Assembly (NCBI RefSeq): GCF_012911565.1
Contig: NZ_JAAMPU010000103.1
Coordinates: 124,001 to 188,000, forward strand
Direction: 5' to 3'
Length of the DNA: 64,000 bases
Source of the DNA: Flavobacterium silvaticum
GTDB taxonomy: Bacteria > Bacteroidota > Bacteroidia > Flavobacteriales > Flavobacteriaceae
Shown: positions 24,213 through 33,056 of the stretch, in pieces
How the letters are laid out: each line of letters begins with the position of its first letter
How positions within the stretch are numbered: the first letter of the stretch is position 1
Notes under the pieces: generated by a model
What the model was told of the DNA's origin: nothing
Seen by the model: the letters and a program-made list of their open reading frames with translations, nothing else
Database searches by the model: none
Position numbers and translations under genes: made by a program

Positions 24213-26200
24213 TTCGCCTGTTCCTGCAACGCCCGAATCTCATCCCGAAACTTCGCGGCCTGCATAAAATCCAGATCCTTCGCCGCCTTTTCCATAGCTT
24301 TTCTCAAATCCTTGATTTTTTTATCGGTTTGGGCTTTGGTCAGATATTCCGGTTCGGGTTCGCTGGCTTTTCTAGCAACTTCTTCAAGATATTTTGTCGC
24401 CACGGAATTCTTTGCCAACGCATTGTCGAGGCTTTTTTTAAGCGCTTTAGGCTCGAGGTTGTTAGCGATATTGTAAAGTTGCTGTTTCTCCCGCCGGTAA
24501 TTGGTCTGGTCGATTGTCGCCTGCATTGATTTGGTGATGACATCGGCATACATGATCGCTTTTCCGTTGACGTTACGCGCGGCACGACCGACGGTTTGTG
24601 TCAGCGACCGGTTGCTTCGGAGGAAACCTTCCTTATCTGCATCGAGTATCGCGACGAGTGAAACCTCGGGTAAATCCAAACCTTCACGAAGCAGGTTGAC
24701 ACCAATCAGTACATCGAAAATCCCTTTGCGTAAATCCTGCATGATCTCGACACGTTCGAGCGTATCGACTTCGGAATGGATATAGCGGCACCTGATGGCG
24801 ACTTTGGTTAAATATTTCGTCAGTTCTTCGGCCATACGTTTGGTAAGTGTCGTCACCAAAACACGTTCGTCTAGTTCAACCCGTTGCTGGATTTCCTCTA
24901 TAAGGTCGTCAATCTGGTTCTTGCTCGGACGGACTTCGATGATCGGGTCGAGCAATCCCGTCGGCCGGATGATCTGTTCCACATAAATACCTTCCGATTT
25001 TTCGAGTTCGTAATCGGCAGGTGTCGCGGAAACATACACCACCTGATTCTGCATCGACTCGAATTCCTCGAACTTGAGCGGACGGTTGTCCATAGCGGCA
25101 GGCAAGCGGAAACCGTATTCCACGAGGTTTTCCTTTCGAGACCGGTCGCCTCCGTACATGGCCGAAACCTGTGAAATGGTCACGTGGCTTTCATCGACGA
25201 CCATTAAAAAATCGTTCGGGAAATAATCAAGCAGGCAGAAGGGGCGCGTTCCGGGTAAGCGTCGGTCGAGGTAACGCGAATAGTTCTCGATACCCGAACA
25301 ATATCCGAGTTCCTTGATCATTTCAAGATCGAAATTGGTGCGTTCCTCGAGACGTTTGGCTTCGAGATGTTTTCCGATCGACTTGAAATAATCGACCTGT
25401 TTGACCAAATCCTGTTGTATCTCCCAAATCGCCCCGTGTAAAACTTCAGGCGAAGTGACGAACATATTCGCCGGATAGATATTGAGCCGGTTGTATTTTT
25501 CCAGGACTTTGGAACTTCTGGCATCGAAGGCTTCGATTTCCTCGATCTCATCCCCAAAAAAATGGATGCGGAACGGTTCATCCCCATAACTCGGGAAAAT
25601 TTCAACCGTGTCGCCTTTGATGCGGAAACTTCCCGGGTTGAAATCTGCTTCTGTCCTGGCATACAGACTCTGCACCAGTTTATGCAGCAATTTTGTCCGT
25701 GAAATGATTTCCCCTTTATGGATTTCGATTACGTTCTTCTGGAACTCGACCGGGTTCCCGATACCGTATAGGCACGAAACCGATGAAACCACGATGATGT
25801 CGCGACGGCCGGAAAGCAGGGCAGAAGTCGTACTGAGCCGCATCTTCTCCAATTCTTCGTTGATCGCGAGATCTTTTTCTATGTAGGTTCCCGTAACCGG
25901 AATAAAGGCTTCAGGCTGGTAATAATCGTAGTAAGAGACGAAATATTCCACGGCGTTGTTCGGAAAAAACTGCTTGAATTCCGAATAGAGCTGGGCCGCC
26001 AGCGTCTTGTTGTGGGCGAGAACCAAGGTTGGTTTATCGACGTTCGCAATCACGTTCGCCATCGTGAAGGTCTTACCCGAACCCGTAACGCCGAGTAGCG
26101 TCTGGAAACGTTCGCCCTGCTTTATCCCATTGGAAAGTTTTTCAATCGCTTGCGGCTGATCGCCAGTAGGTTTGTAATCGGAAATGACCTGGAATTTCAT
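24209..26200 (-). CDS. uvrB: Excinuclease ABC subunit B
   Basis: The DNA-damage-verifying helicase of nucleotide excision repair. GVTGSGKTFTMANVI is the Walker A motif, SYYDYYQPEAFIP the beta-hairpin region that probes DNA, VDESHVTISQ the Walker B region, and LREGLDLPEVSLVAILDADK and QTVGRAARNVNGK late helicase motifs. The C-terminal AAKDLDFMQAAKFRDEIRAL is the UvrC-binding UVR motif. At 663 residues the length is normal. The minus-strand sequence TATATTTA ten bases before the ATG may be the -7 box, which would give a very short leader. Confidence 0.98.
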   Translation of the reverse strand: MKFQVISDYKPTGDQPQAIEKLSNGIKQGERFQTLLGVTGSGKTFTMANVIANVDKPTLVLAHNKTLAAQLYSEFKQFFPNNAVEYFVSYYDYYQPEAFIPVTGTYIEKDLAINEELEKMRLSTTSALLSGRRDIIVVSSVSCLYGIGNPVEFQKNVIEIHKGEIISRTKLLHKLVQSLYARTEADFNPGSFRIKGDTVEIFPSYGDEPFRIHFFGDEIEEIEAFDARSSKVLEKYNRLNIYPANMFVTSPEVLHGAIWEIQQDLVKQVDYFKSIGKHLEAKRLEERTNFDLEMIKELGYCSGIENYSRYLDRRLPGTRPFCLLDYFPNDFLMVVDESHVTISQVSAMYGGDRSRKENLVEYGFRLPAAMDNRPLKFEEFESMQNQVVYVSATPADYELEKSEGIYVEQIIRPTGLLDPIIEVRPSKNQIDDLIEEIQQRVELDERVLVTTLTKRMAEELTKYLTKVAIRCRYIHSEVDTLERVEIMQDLRKGIFDVLIGVNLLREGLDLPEVSLVAILDADKEGFLRSNRSLTQTVGRAARNVNGKAIMYADVITKSMQATIDQTNYRREKQQLYNIANNLEPKALKKSLDNALAKNSVATKYLEEVARKASEPEPEYLTKAQTDKKIKDLRKAMEKAAKDLDFMQAAKFRDEIRALQEQAN

Positions 26201-26257
26201 GTCCTAAATATAAGGAGAGTTACCGGTTAACAGGTCATGGTCAACAGTTAAGAATTG

Positions 26258-26312
26258 CAAAAAAAAACGACAGGCATCGGAAAACTGCAATCCGGTGCCT
26301 GCCGCAAAAAAA
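26258..26312. terminator. Bidirectional hairpin terminator
   Basis: CAGGCATCGGA and TCCGGTGCCTG are near-perfect arms, flanked by runs of A on one side and A (T on the minus strand) on the other. It follows the gene at 26329-27333 on the minus strand. Confidence 0.8.
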
Positions 26313-26328
26313 ATACACTCTCTCCGTT

Positions 26329-27333
26329 TTATTTCCGTTCGATCCAGAAAACGTTGTTCCAGCCTTCGATGACAGTTTTAGGGTCGTTCTTGGTTTTGTC
26401 CTGCTTTTCGGCAGGTATGATCTGTTTGTTTTTGACTACGAAATCATAGGTCCATGGCTTGTCTTCTCCCGTTATCTGGACTTTTACGGTGTAATTTCCG
26501 TCTGACAGGCTGCTTGTCTTGATGTAATCTTTGGCATCTTTGAATGCAGTGGAATACGGTTTCCATGTGCCGAGGCTTACAGTCTCTTTCTTTTTTTTCA
26601 TCGGTACGGAAATCATCTTTCCGTCTTTATATAAATCCGCCGTCCATTCTATCGACTTTCCGGTTACGTCAGCATTATTCGGGTCTGGTTTGAAATCGAG
26701 GTGGCGGTTGTAATACCCAAAGATCAGGCTTCCCGACGACTGGTTTTCCAGATATCCATATTTTTCCCAAGGGCCTGAAGCATACCAAATGAATGGGATT
26801 TTACCATAGGCATCATCATTTGTTTTTTTGTTGACATCGAATTCAAATGAATAGAATTGGGTTCCGCCGGCATAAAAATCCAGACGGTATTTACCCGGTT
26901 TGGTAAGTTCGATTTCATTCTTGCTTTTTTCCTCCATAAACGAAATCTGTTTGTCGCCTTCAAAGTAATTTCCGGCCGGATACACGACTTCCTTGATCAG
27001 TTGCCCGTCAAGGTAGGTCTTGATCATGCACAGGTTGTAGTCGGTGAGGAAGCTTACACCGTTTCCTTTGGTGTCGCGGTTCGGGATAAAGGTCGCGCGA
27101 TAGTAATTCGGGCGTAATTCGCCTTCGGTCAAAAGCTCCGTATTATCGAGAAGCGTTTTGAATGTCACGGCCGGCTTTTGCGGATACTGGTTCCAGTCGA
27201 GAGCCGTTTTTGAGGCGACGACTTTTTCATCGGATTTTGTCCCTCTTTTGATCAGGCCGCCCAATTGTGCGTGTGATAATTGTGAAAAACTTAAGGCAAC
27301 AGCAATCAGGAGCGTTGTATTCATTCGTTTCAT
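26329..27333 (-). CDS. Secreted protein of unknown function
   Basis: A 334-residue exported protein with a signal peptide ending LSHAQ (residue 23). The mature part has three beta-rich stretches with motifs GKYRLDFYAGGTQFYSFEFD, SSGSLIFGYYNRHLDF and DGNYTVKVQITGEDKPWTYD. The repeated pattern of a strand ending in a body-plus-Phe-x-Phe suggests immunoglobulin-like or jelly-roll domains. I do not recognise the family and see no catalytic motif. It is a single gene between uvrB and an AraC regulator. Confidence 0.68.
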   Translation of the reverse strand: MKRMNTTLLIAVALSFSQLSHAQLGGLIKRGTKSDEKVVASKTALDWNQYPQKPAVTFKTLLDNTELLTEGELRPNYYRATFIPNRDTKGNGVSFLTDYNLCMIKTYLDGQLIKEVVYPAGNYFEGDKQISFMEEKSKNEIELTKPGKYRLDFYAGGTQFYSFEFDVNKKTNDDAYGKIPFIWYASGPWEKYGYLENQSSGSLIFGYYNRHLDFKPDPNNADVTGKSIEWTADLYKDGKMISVPMKKKKETVSLGTWKPYSTAFKDAKDYIKTSSLSDGNYTVKVQITGEDKPWTYDFVVKNKQIIPAEKQDKTKNDPKTVIEGWNNVFWIERK

Positions 27334-27425
27334 TTGTCTTGACTTTTAATTGATTGTCGCCCAAAACTAGTCCTGATTTCCTTGTGATTTCAGATAAATG
27401 AATATGCGTCCACGGCCTTCGAATA

Positions 27426-27458
27426 TTTGATTGGCACAGTTGAAAATTCGTATTTTGG
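27426..27458 (+). promoter_or_regulatory. Candidate promoter of the AraC-family gene
   Basis: TTTG (27426-27429), 21 bases, then TATTTTGG (one base shorter than the full consensus). It supports the translation start at 27482, because the earlier ATG at 27431 would lie before the transcription start. Confidence 0.45.
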
Positions 27459-27481
27459 CTAAGAAACATCGGACGGGAATT

Positions 27482-28321
27482 ATGTCGCAAATGGAATTTT
27501 TTGATACACGCAAACCACATTCAGAAGTGCTCCGAAAGTATATTCCGTACTATTATTTCCATACTTCAGGTGAATCGCGGAAAATTATCTTTTACCCGAA
27601 TACCGTCAATGCGATTACATTCTATAAATCGTCCGAATTGGTTTTCGACGGCAGATATTCTAAAGCGTTTCATCGCCCAAATCATGCGCCGCGTTTTATC
27701 TATGCCGGATTGCAGACACAGTATCGGGTTTCTGAAATGGAAGCGCCGTTCGATAAGATTGCCGTGGCTTTTTCGCCTTTGGGAATCAATGCCTTTTTAA
27801 AAGTACCGCTGTCGGAAGCCATTGAATCCGGGTTTTTCATCAAGCCGGATCAGTTTGAGAATGAGGCTGCTTTATTCGGTTCGGTTTTTTCGGCAGATGG
27901 AATCGAAGAACGCATCCGGATACTCGACGCTTTCTTTTTGAAGCATCTCGTGGGTTTTGAAGACGTATTGCTCGAAAAGACCATAAAATCAATTGAATCA
28001 TCAGATGGTAAAACCAGTGTTTCAAACCTTGCGGATGCCTTCGGAACCACTACAAAAACATTGAACCGCCGGTTTCGGAAACACCTTAATTGTTCGGTTA
28101 AGGAATATCTCGAAGTGGCACAATTCCGCAAATCGTTCAATCATTTCCTCGAATCGGAAAAAGCCGGCTCACTGACTGAATTGGCGTATTCGTTCGATTA
28201 TTACGACCAGGCTGAATTCACGAAACGCTTCCGCAAAATCACTGGGATCAATCCGAAGAAATTATTTAAGGACGTCGAAAAATTCGGAACGGAATCCTTA
28301 TTCTGGAGTGTCACGGAATAA
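27482..28321 (+). CDS. AraC-family transcriptional regulator
   Basis: A 279-residue regulator. The C-terminal 100 residues contain the two helix-turn-helices: SVSNLADAFGTTTKTLNRRF and LTELAYSFDYYDQAEFTKRF, ending ITGINPKKLFK, a standard AraC end. The N-terminal 170 residues (EVLRKYIPYYYFH, YPNTVNAITFY) resemble the effector domain found in DUF6597-type regulators rather than the sugar-binding cupin. The effector is unknown. It is followed on the same strand by the esterase-TPR gene, which may be its target. The start at 27482 is preferred on promoter position. Confidence 0.83.
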   Translation: MSQMEFFDTRKPHSEVLRKYIPYYYFHTSGESRKIIFYPNTVNAITFYKSSELVFDGRYSKAFHRPNHAPRFIYAGLQTQYRVSEMEAPFDKIAVAFSPLGINAFLKVPLSEAIESGFFIKPDQFENEAALFGSVFSADGIEERIRILDAFFLKHLVGFEDVLLEKTIKSIESSDGKTSVSNLADAFGTTTKTLNRRFRKHLNCSVKEYLEVAQFRKSFNHFLESEKAGSLTELAYSFDYYDQAEFTKRFRKITGINPKKLFKDVEKFGTESLFWSVTE

Positions 28322-28381
28322 TGTCCCGATTTTACAATTCCACCAAAGAGAACGCGGGTATTTTTACACCAAATCTATCGT

Positions 28382-30046
28382 ATGAAAATTGTGTCTTTTG
28401 TCTTGTTTGCGTTCATGTCGATTGTACTGTCGGCCCAGAATAAAGTTACCCTTATTGTAGATGTTCCCAATGCTGCCGATGAGGTTTACATTACCGGAAA
28501 CCAGGACGTCCTGGGGAATTGGGATCCGAAAAAAATCAAACTCGAAGCATCGGGTAAAACACAACGTATGATTTCAGTTCCGTTGGATTTTCCGGCAGAA
28601 TTCAAGTTTACGCAAGGCAGTTGGGAATCTCAGGCGGTACTGACTTCGCTTGATGACGAATCTAATCTCAAACTGCTCAAACCTGCCGATACGGTTCGTT
28701 ACCAAATCAAAGGCTGGCACAATTCGATCGCTTTTGATCAGCGTATCATTACAAGTGAAATCCGTCATTTGAAGTCGGTGTATTTTCCATCAGAAGACCG
28801 GATCATGAAAATCCGGTTGCCAAAAAACTACGACAGCCAGAAGAAATATCCGGTTATAGTGGCTCTTGACGGCTATTCGTTATTTGACCTTATTGCAGAT
28901 ACATCGAACAGCCTGTCATCGAACAACACCATTCCGGAATGCATTGTTGTTGGCGTTTACCATAACAACCGGGGTTTTGAGACGAATCCGAATTTTGGGA
29001 TGAACAAAGAAATTGCTGAAAATATTTTCAATCCCGGATCTGAAAAATTAAGCCTTTTCCTGACCAAAGAAGTCATGCCGCTGCTTGAAAAAGACTATTC
29101 GGTTTCAGGATATTTTTCACTTGTCGGGCATTCGAACACAGCTCATTTCGTGTCGCGCCAGATGCTTCGGAAACACAATCCGTTCCGTGGTATTATCGCC
29201 ATGTCGATGTATAGCACGCCGAATTTCATTGCGGATATCGATGCGTTTTTAAAGTCGCCGGAAAATAATGGAAAGAGCTATTTTTTGGCGTATGGCAAAA
29301 AGGATTTCGGGACGGAAGAAGCACCTGAAGCCTTGCTCAAAGACAACGATTCTTTTGTCGTTTCATTCGATGCCAAAGGGTATAATGCGACTCATGTAAG
29401 CCTTCCGCAAAGTGCTGTAATCGACGGATTGTTGCAGCTTTTTCCGGCGTATGGCAATTTTGAAGATTTTGATCAGAACGTATTGAAAGACCGAATGAGG
29501 CTGGAAGATTACCTGACTTCATATTCCAAAAAAATAAAGGCAGATTATGGTATCGATGTCAATATGCAAGAAGATACCGATAATTTATATGATTGCATAA
29601 AAGAACAAATTGTGCGCGGAGCGGACGTTGAAAAGTATAGTGAATGGCTGGCTGTTGCGAGCAAAAAACATACAGTTTCCCATTTGGACATGGCCTGGGA
29701 TTTTTATCGGATGAAGTCCTGGAAACAAGCGGCTGAAAACTACGAAGCGTACCTAAACGGAACCGAACTTTCCGGGCTCAGGCATCATTCGGCAAATGTC
29801 GCGGAAGTCTATTCGGCTCTGAAACAACCTGAAAAAGCGATTGGTTTTATGGAAAAAGCCATTGTAATCCAGCCGGAAAACGAATTGTTTTTCCGGCATT
29901 GGATCGCAAATATCTGCACGGAAAATAAAATAGAGAAAGCCAAAGCAAAAAAGGCGATTGCGTTTTGCAGGAAAAATTTCAAACCGAACATTTACTTTTC
30001 CATTTCGGATATGGATGAATTGGAAAACCGGCTCAAAACTTATTGA
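28382..30046 (+). CDS. Secreted CBM20-like/esterase/TPR protein
   Basis: A 554-residue exported protein with three parts. After a signal peptide (residues 1-18) comes a CBM20-like starch-binding domain at 20-115 (VTLIVDVPNAADEVYITGN, LGNWDP). Residues 125-380 form an esterase domain (YPVIVALDGYSLFDL, SLVGHSNTAHFVSRQML) with probable nucleophile Ser251; the usual GxSxG ends in Thr253 instead of Gly, so activity may be reduced. Residues 430-554 contain TPR-like helices (AAENYEAYLNG, EVYSALKQPEKAIGFMEKAI). It could act on an acylated polysaccharide. Domain calls are from motifs; function is inferred. Confidence 0.78.
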   Translation: MKIVSFVLFAFMSIVLSAQNKVTLIVDVPNAADEVYITGNQDVLGNWDPKKIKLEASGKTQRMISVPLDFPAEFKFTQGSWESQAVLTSLDDESNLKLLKPADTVRYQIKGWHNSIAFDQRIITSEIRHLKSVYFPSEDRIMKIRLPKNYDSQKKYPVIVALDGYSLFDLIADTSNSLSSNNTIPECIVVGVYHNNRGFETNPNFGMNKEIAENIFNPGSEKLSLFLTKEVMPLLEKDYSVSGYFSLVGHSNTAHFVSRQMLRKHNPFRGIIAMSMYSTPNFIADIDAFLKSPENNGKSYFLAYGKKDFGTEEAPEALLKDNDSFVVSFDAKGYNATHVSLPQSAVIDGLLQLFPAYGNFEDFDQNVLKDRMRLEDYLTSYSKKIKADYGIDVNMQEDTDNLYDCIKEQIVRGADVEKYSEWLAVASKKHTVSHLDMAWDFYRMKSWKQAAENYEAYLNGTELSGLRHHSANVAEVYSALKQPEKAIGFMEKAIVIQPENELFFRHWIANICTENKIEKAKAKKAIAFCRKNFKPNIYFSISDMDELENRLKTY

Positions 30047-30567
30047 TCCAGGTTTTTCCAGTCTGTTTTTTGAATTGCATATTCAAAACTCGGATTTCCG
30101 TTTTTGGTGATTTCCCTGACTTTTTTCGCACCTGTTTTCATCGTGCCTTGCTGCGACCGGAAATTCATCGGTGCAATATGGAACACTATCGCATCTACAA
30201 ATTGGAAGGCATAATCGATCAATAGTTTTTTGACCGATTGGTTGTAGGTTCCGCCCCAGAATTCCTTAGCTAGAAAGGTGTAACCGATGGCGATTTGTTT
30301 TTTATCAGCATCAAAATCATAATAGCGTGTCGAGCCGATGATTTGGCCGCTGATTTTATCAATGATCTTAAATGATGAATTTCCGTTTATCGCATCGTCG
30401 AAGAACTTTTGGAAAACCTCGCGTTTGTATCGGTCGTTTGCCGGATGCTGTTCCCAGATCAGTGGATCGGAAGCGACCACATAGACAGCTTCAAAGTCCG
30501 TTGCATCCATCGGCACAAGCGAAACAATATCGCTTTCCAGGAAATCAGGTTGCCAGTTTATCTCCAT
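30040..30567 (-). CDS. GNAT-family N-acetyltransferase
   Basis: A 175-residue acetyltransferase, RimJ/RimL type. LESDIVSLVPMDATDFEAVY is the opening strand-helix, IIGSTRYYDFDADKKQIAIG the central strands, and VDAIVFHIAPMNFRSQQGTM the acetyl-CoA-binding region with Asn. The true start is the ATG at 30567, which overlaps the stop of the DMT exporter gene in the arrangement TGATG. The frame is open 87 codons further upstream, but that part is the exporter gene read in another frame. Translation is likely coupled to the exporter. Its last codons overlap the convergent esterase gene. Confidence 0.85.
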   Translation of the reverse strand: MEINWQPDFLESDIVSLVPMDATDFEAVYVVASDPLIWEQHPANDRYKREVFQKFFDDAINGNSSFKIIDKISGQIIGSTRYYDFDADKKQIAIGYTFLAKEFWGGTYNQSVKKLLIDYAFQFVDAIVFHIAPMNFRSQQGTMKTGAKKVREITKNGNPSFEYAIQKTDWKNLDQ

Positions 30568-31010
30568 CAGAATTTTCGGATTATGACCACGCCCGCAATG
30601 ACCAAAGCGACACCAATGACTTTCATGAAATTGATTGGGTTCTGTTGGGCGACGAGAATGTTGAAATGTTCCAATAACATGGAGACGATCATTTGTCCGG
30701 CAACGACCAATCCGAAAGTCAAGCCTGGTCCGAGCCTTGGAAACGCAAGGATGATTACCGTCACATAAAACGCTCCGAGCAATCCGCCAATCCAGGCGTA
30801 AGACGGTGCTTCGCGGATTCCGGCCCATGAAACCTGTTGGCGCGTCACAAGAATGTAAAGGATCAGGCTCACGGCTCCGACGATGAAGGAGAACATGGAA
30901 GCATACACCGGGTTTTCGGCAGCTTTTCCGAGTTTCGAATTGAGTCCGGCCTGAATAGGCAAAAAGGCGCCTGAAAGCAGGGCGAGGAAAATCCAGATGA
31001 GTTTATTCAT
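30567..31010 (-). CDS. DMT-family transporter (DUF606/YdcZ type)
   Basis: A 147-residue membrane protein with five hydrophobic helices. It begins WIFLALLSGAFLPIQAGLNS, the diagnostic opening of the DUF606/YdcZ family of small drug/metabolite transporters, and ends VIGVALVIAGVVIIRK. The substrate is unknown. It is half the size of ordinary ten-helix DMT exporters, so it should act as a dimer. It is coupled to the downstream acetyltransferase through TGATG, which might mean the enzyme acts on the exported compound. Confidence 0.85.
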   Translation of the reverse strand: MNKLIWIFLALLSGAFLPIQAGLNSKLGKAAENPVYASMFSFIVGAVSLILYILVTRQQVSWAGIREAPSYAWIGGLLGAFYVTVIILAFPRLGPGLTFGLVVAGQMIVSMLLEHFNILVAQQNPINFMKVIGVALVIAGVVIIRKF

Positions 31011-31092
31011 GATAGCTGTTTGGATGGATTGACAAGTTGTATCAAACCAAAAGTGGAATTGTTTTTCCTCAAATCCAAATCTCTTCCGGACT

Positions 31093-31800
31093 TTAAAGCA
31101 GATTTTGTTGCTGCAATTGTCTTTCGGCGGCTTTTGCAGCTTGTTTTTTCCGATACATCAAACCAATGATCCAAACTGCAAGCAGCGTAATGAGAATCAC
31201 CGTTTTGATTGTATTCAATTCCCCGAAAAAGTTATTGAGTGAATGAAAAGCGGAAACAGCCATGAGTGAATTAGTAGTATTGGCAACTTTCCCGATTCCC
31301 CAACTTCCCAGGACCAAAATTCCAAAAAAGACCAGATTGGAAGTGCTGAATTCAAAATTCAAATGCCACAAAAACCAAAGCGTGGCAACGATGAGCACAT
31401 TTTGCAGCAGCGGCAAAGGTTTCAATTCCTGTTGTAAAAATCCTCTCCAGCCTATTTCTTCCAATAATCCGTAAATCAAAATGGAAAGCACGGTCATTAC
31501 CGGGAAACTTCCGTCTTTGAAATAGGCAGAAGCACAAATTAGTACAATGGGTAACATCCAATACAGTACAAACGGATAGATCAATTTCTTATAATTTCCC
31601 TTGAGTGACATGACGGGTTTTATCTTAAAAGCTATAAAAACCACTATAGCACCAACGGCCGGCCCGATTCCGTGTAGTATCAGCCTGAGATAGTCGTTTG
31701 AAACAATGTCAAGGATTTCTGTTTTATTCGTCAGATATCTTAATGCAACTGCAACGATATAAAAGAGTGCAATGGAGGGAATGTTCACTTTTGATTTCAT
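31093..31800 (-). CDS. CPBP-family intramembrane glutamic protease
   Basis: A 235-residue membrane protein of the CPBP (Abi, CAAX protease-like) family. YGLLEEIGWRGFLQQEL contains the paired Glu and Arg of the first motif, FLWHLNF the first catalytic His, and VSAFHSLNNFFG the second His/Asn motif. About six to seven membrane helices are visible. Related proteins process peptides or provide bacteriocin immunity; no peptide gene is seen nearby. It ends with a short basic tail (RKKQAAKAAERQLQQQ). Confidence 0.86.
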   Translation of the reverse strand: MKSKVNIPSIALFYIVAVALRYLTNKTEILDIVSNDYLRLILHGIGPAVGAIVVFIAFKIKPVMSLKGNYKKLIYPFVLYWMLPIVLICASAYFKDGSFPVMTVLSILIYGLLEEIGWRGFLQQELKPLPLLQNVLIVATLWFLWHLNFEFSTSNLVFFGILVLGSWGIGKVANTTNSLMAVSAFHSLNNFFGELNTIKTVILITLLAVWIIGLMYRKKQAAKAAERQLQQQNLL

Positions 31801-31878
31801 GGTTTTGTGTTTTTATTTTTGTCAAAAGTAAAAGGCAGCATCGGGATAGTTCTTGACGTTGGGTAAGAAATAAAAATA

Positions 31879-32454
31879 CTATTGTTTTTTCCTGATGCGG
31901 CTCAGGCTTTCGGCCGTAACTCCCAAATAAGAAGCGATTGTCTTTAAGGAAGTCCGTTGGAAAATTTCCGGACGTTCCTTTATCAGCTTTGAATAACGTT
32001 CGCCGGGCGTGAGTGTCAGCAGGTTTATTTGTTCCGATTGCTTGCGGATGAACATCACATCAGAAATCGCCTTTCCTATAAAAAGACCGGTAGCCGATCT
32101 TGAATACAATTTGTTCAATTCGGTATGACTGATAGACCAGATTACTGCATCTTCAAGACATTCCGTTTTGATTACGGTTGGCGTTTGGGTAAGCAGCGAC
32201 AAATAATCACTGAAAAACTGCTTCTCGTAAAACAGGTTGATGCAAATATCCTTTGCGTCATTCAGTACGAAATGTGCCGCAGAGCCGGAAATAAGTATGT
32301 TGATGTATTTTTCCGAGGTGTTATATTCTTTGATGATTTCGTTTTTTTGAAAAATCCTGACTTCCAGATTCTTCGAGAATTCGGCCCATACAGTAAGATC
32401 GGCTATATAATAAGGATCGAAGATTTGTTTTACTTTTTCAGGTGTAGGTTCCAT
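31879..32454 (-). CDS. Crp/Fnr-family transcriptional regulator
   Basis: A 191-residue protein. Residues 1-115 form a cyclic-nucleotide-binding-like beta-barrel (LEVRIFQKNEIIKEYNTSEK, YINILISGSA) without the cAMP-contact Arg-Ser pair of E. coli Crp, and without the Cys set of Fnr. The end TSLKTIASYLGVTAESLSRI is the helix-turn-helix. This shape is common in Bacteroidota regulators of small nearby operons. The start at 32454 (MEPTPEK) is preferred to the ATG at 32466. Confidence 0.83.
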   Translation of the reverse strand: MEPTPEKVKQIFDPYYIADLTVWAEFSKNLEVRIFQKNEIIKEYNTSEKYINILISGSAAHFVLNDAKDICINLFYEKQFFSDYLSLLTQTPTVIKTECLEDAVIWSISHTELNKLYSRSATGLFIGKAISDVMFIRKQSEQINLLTLTPGERYSKLIKERPEIFQRTSLKTIASYLGVTAESLSRIRKKQ

Positions 32455-32549
32455 AATTAGCCACAATCATATTATTAATCCCTCGATCCTTTCCTCTTGA
32501 AATGCGTAGCCAACATAGTGGTTTTGCGGTCGAATGGCAGGATGTGTCA

Positions 32550-33056
32550 TTACCCGATTTGTTTCGTCAGCATATCAAGTTGCTTCAGCAGTTTCGGATT
32601 CCGGTATTCGCCGGACATATGCGATATATTTTGAGTGGCATTTTCAAGATCGATTCCAATCGCTGTGATGTAAAGCGGGTTTTTGCTTTCGCCCCGGAAC
32701 AATTCCTTTTTTTTGTCTTTGACAGATACGAAATTCGTTTTGGCCACACCTGTGACGGGATATTTCCGATGAAGGCTTTCGTATAAATGTCCGCCCAAAC
32801 CAAGCTTGGAATCGTCATCCAAAAACACGTACCCGTCAACCACAATCGCCTCGATCGCATCCATGTCCACTTTTTTCAGGATGCTCAAAATGCATGGCAA
32901 TTCCCTTTTGTAGAATTCCCCGGGAACGTATTCGGCTGATATTTCTGTTTCTTCGATATAATGCCCCTCAAAATCGCCACTCTCCCAATGCCTGAAAACG
33001 ATGGCTACAGTCCTGGCTTTGTTCCCGTAATAATAGGTATCGACGGCTGCTATCAT
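32550..33056 (-). CDS. Endonuclease V-like protein, short form
   Basis: A 168-residue protein matching the core of endonuclease V, which nicks DNA one base 3' of deoxyinosine. AAVDTYYYG gives Asp6, YVPGEFYKRELP gives Glu52, and AIVVDGYVFLDDDS gives Asp74, the three metal ligands; TGVAKTNF matches the later GVAK motif. E. coli Nfi has about 223 residues, so N- and C-terminal parts are shorter here and the DNA-binding wedge is divergent. Activity on RNA or DNA is not certain. Its ATG overlaps the stop of the upstream gene (TAATG). Confidence 0.75.
   Translation of the reverse strand: MIAAVDTYYYGNKARTVAIVFRHWESGDFEGHYIEETEISAEYVPGEFYKRELPCILSILKKVDMDAIEAIVVDGYVFLDDDSKLGLGGHLYESLHRKYPVTGVAKTNFVSVKDKKKELFRGESKNPLYITAIGIDLENATQNISHMSGEYRNPKLLKQLDMLTKQIG

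Noticed and set aside
30568..30828. 87-codon N-terminal extension of the acetyltransferase at 30040
   Set aside because: That part is the exporter gene read in another frame; the acetyltransferase family begins near the ATG at 30567.
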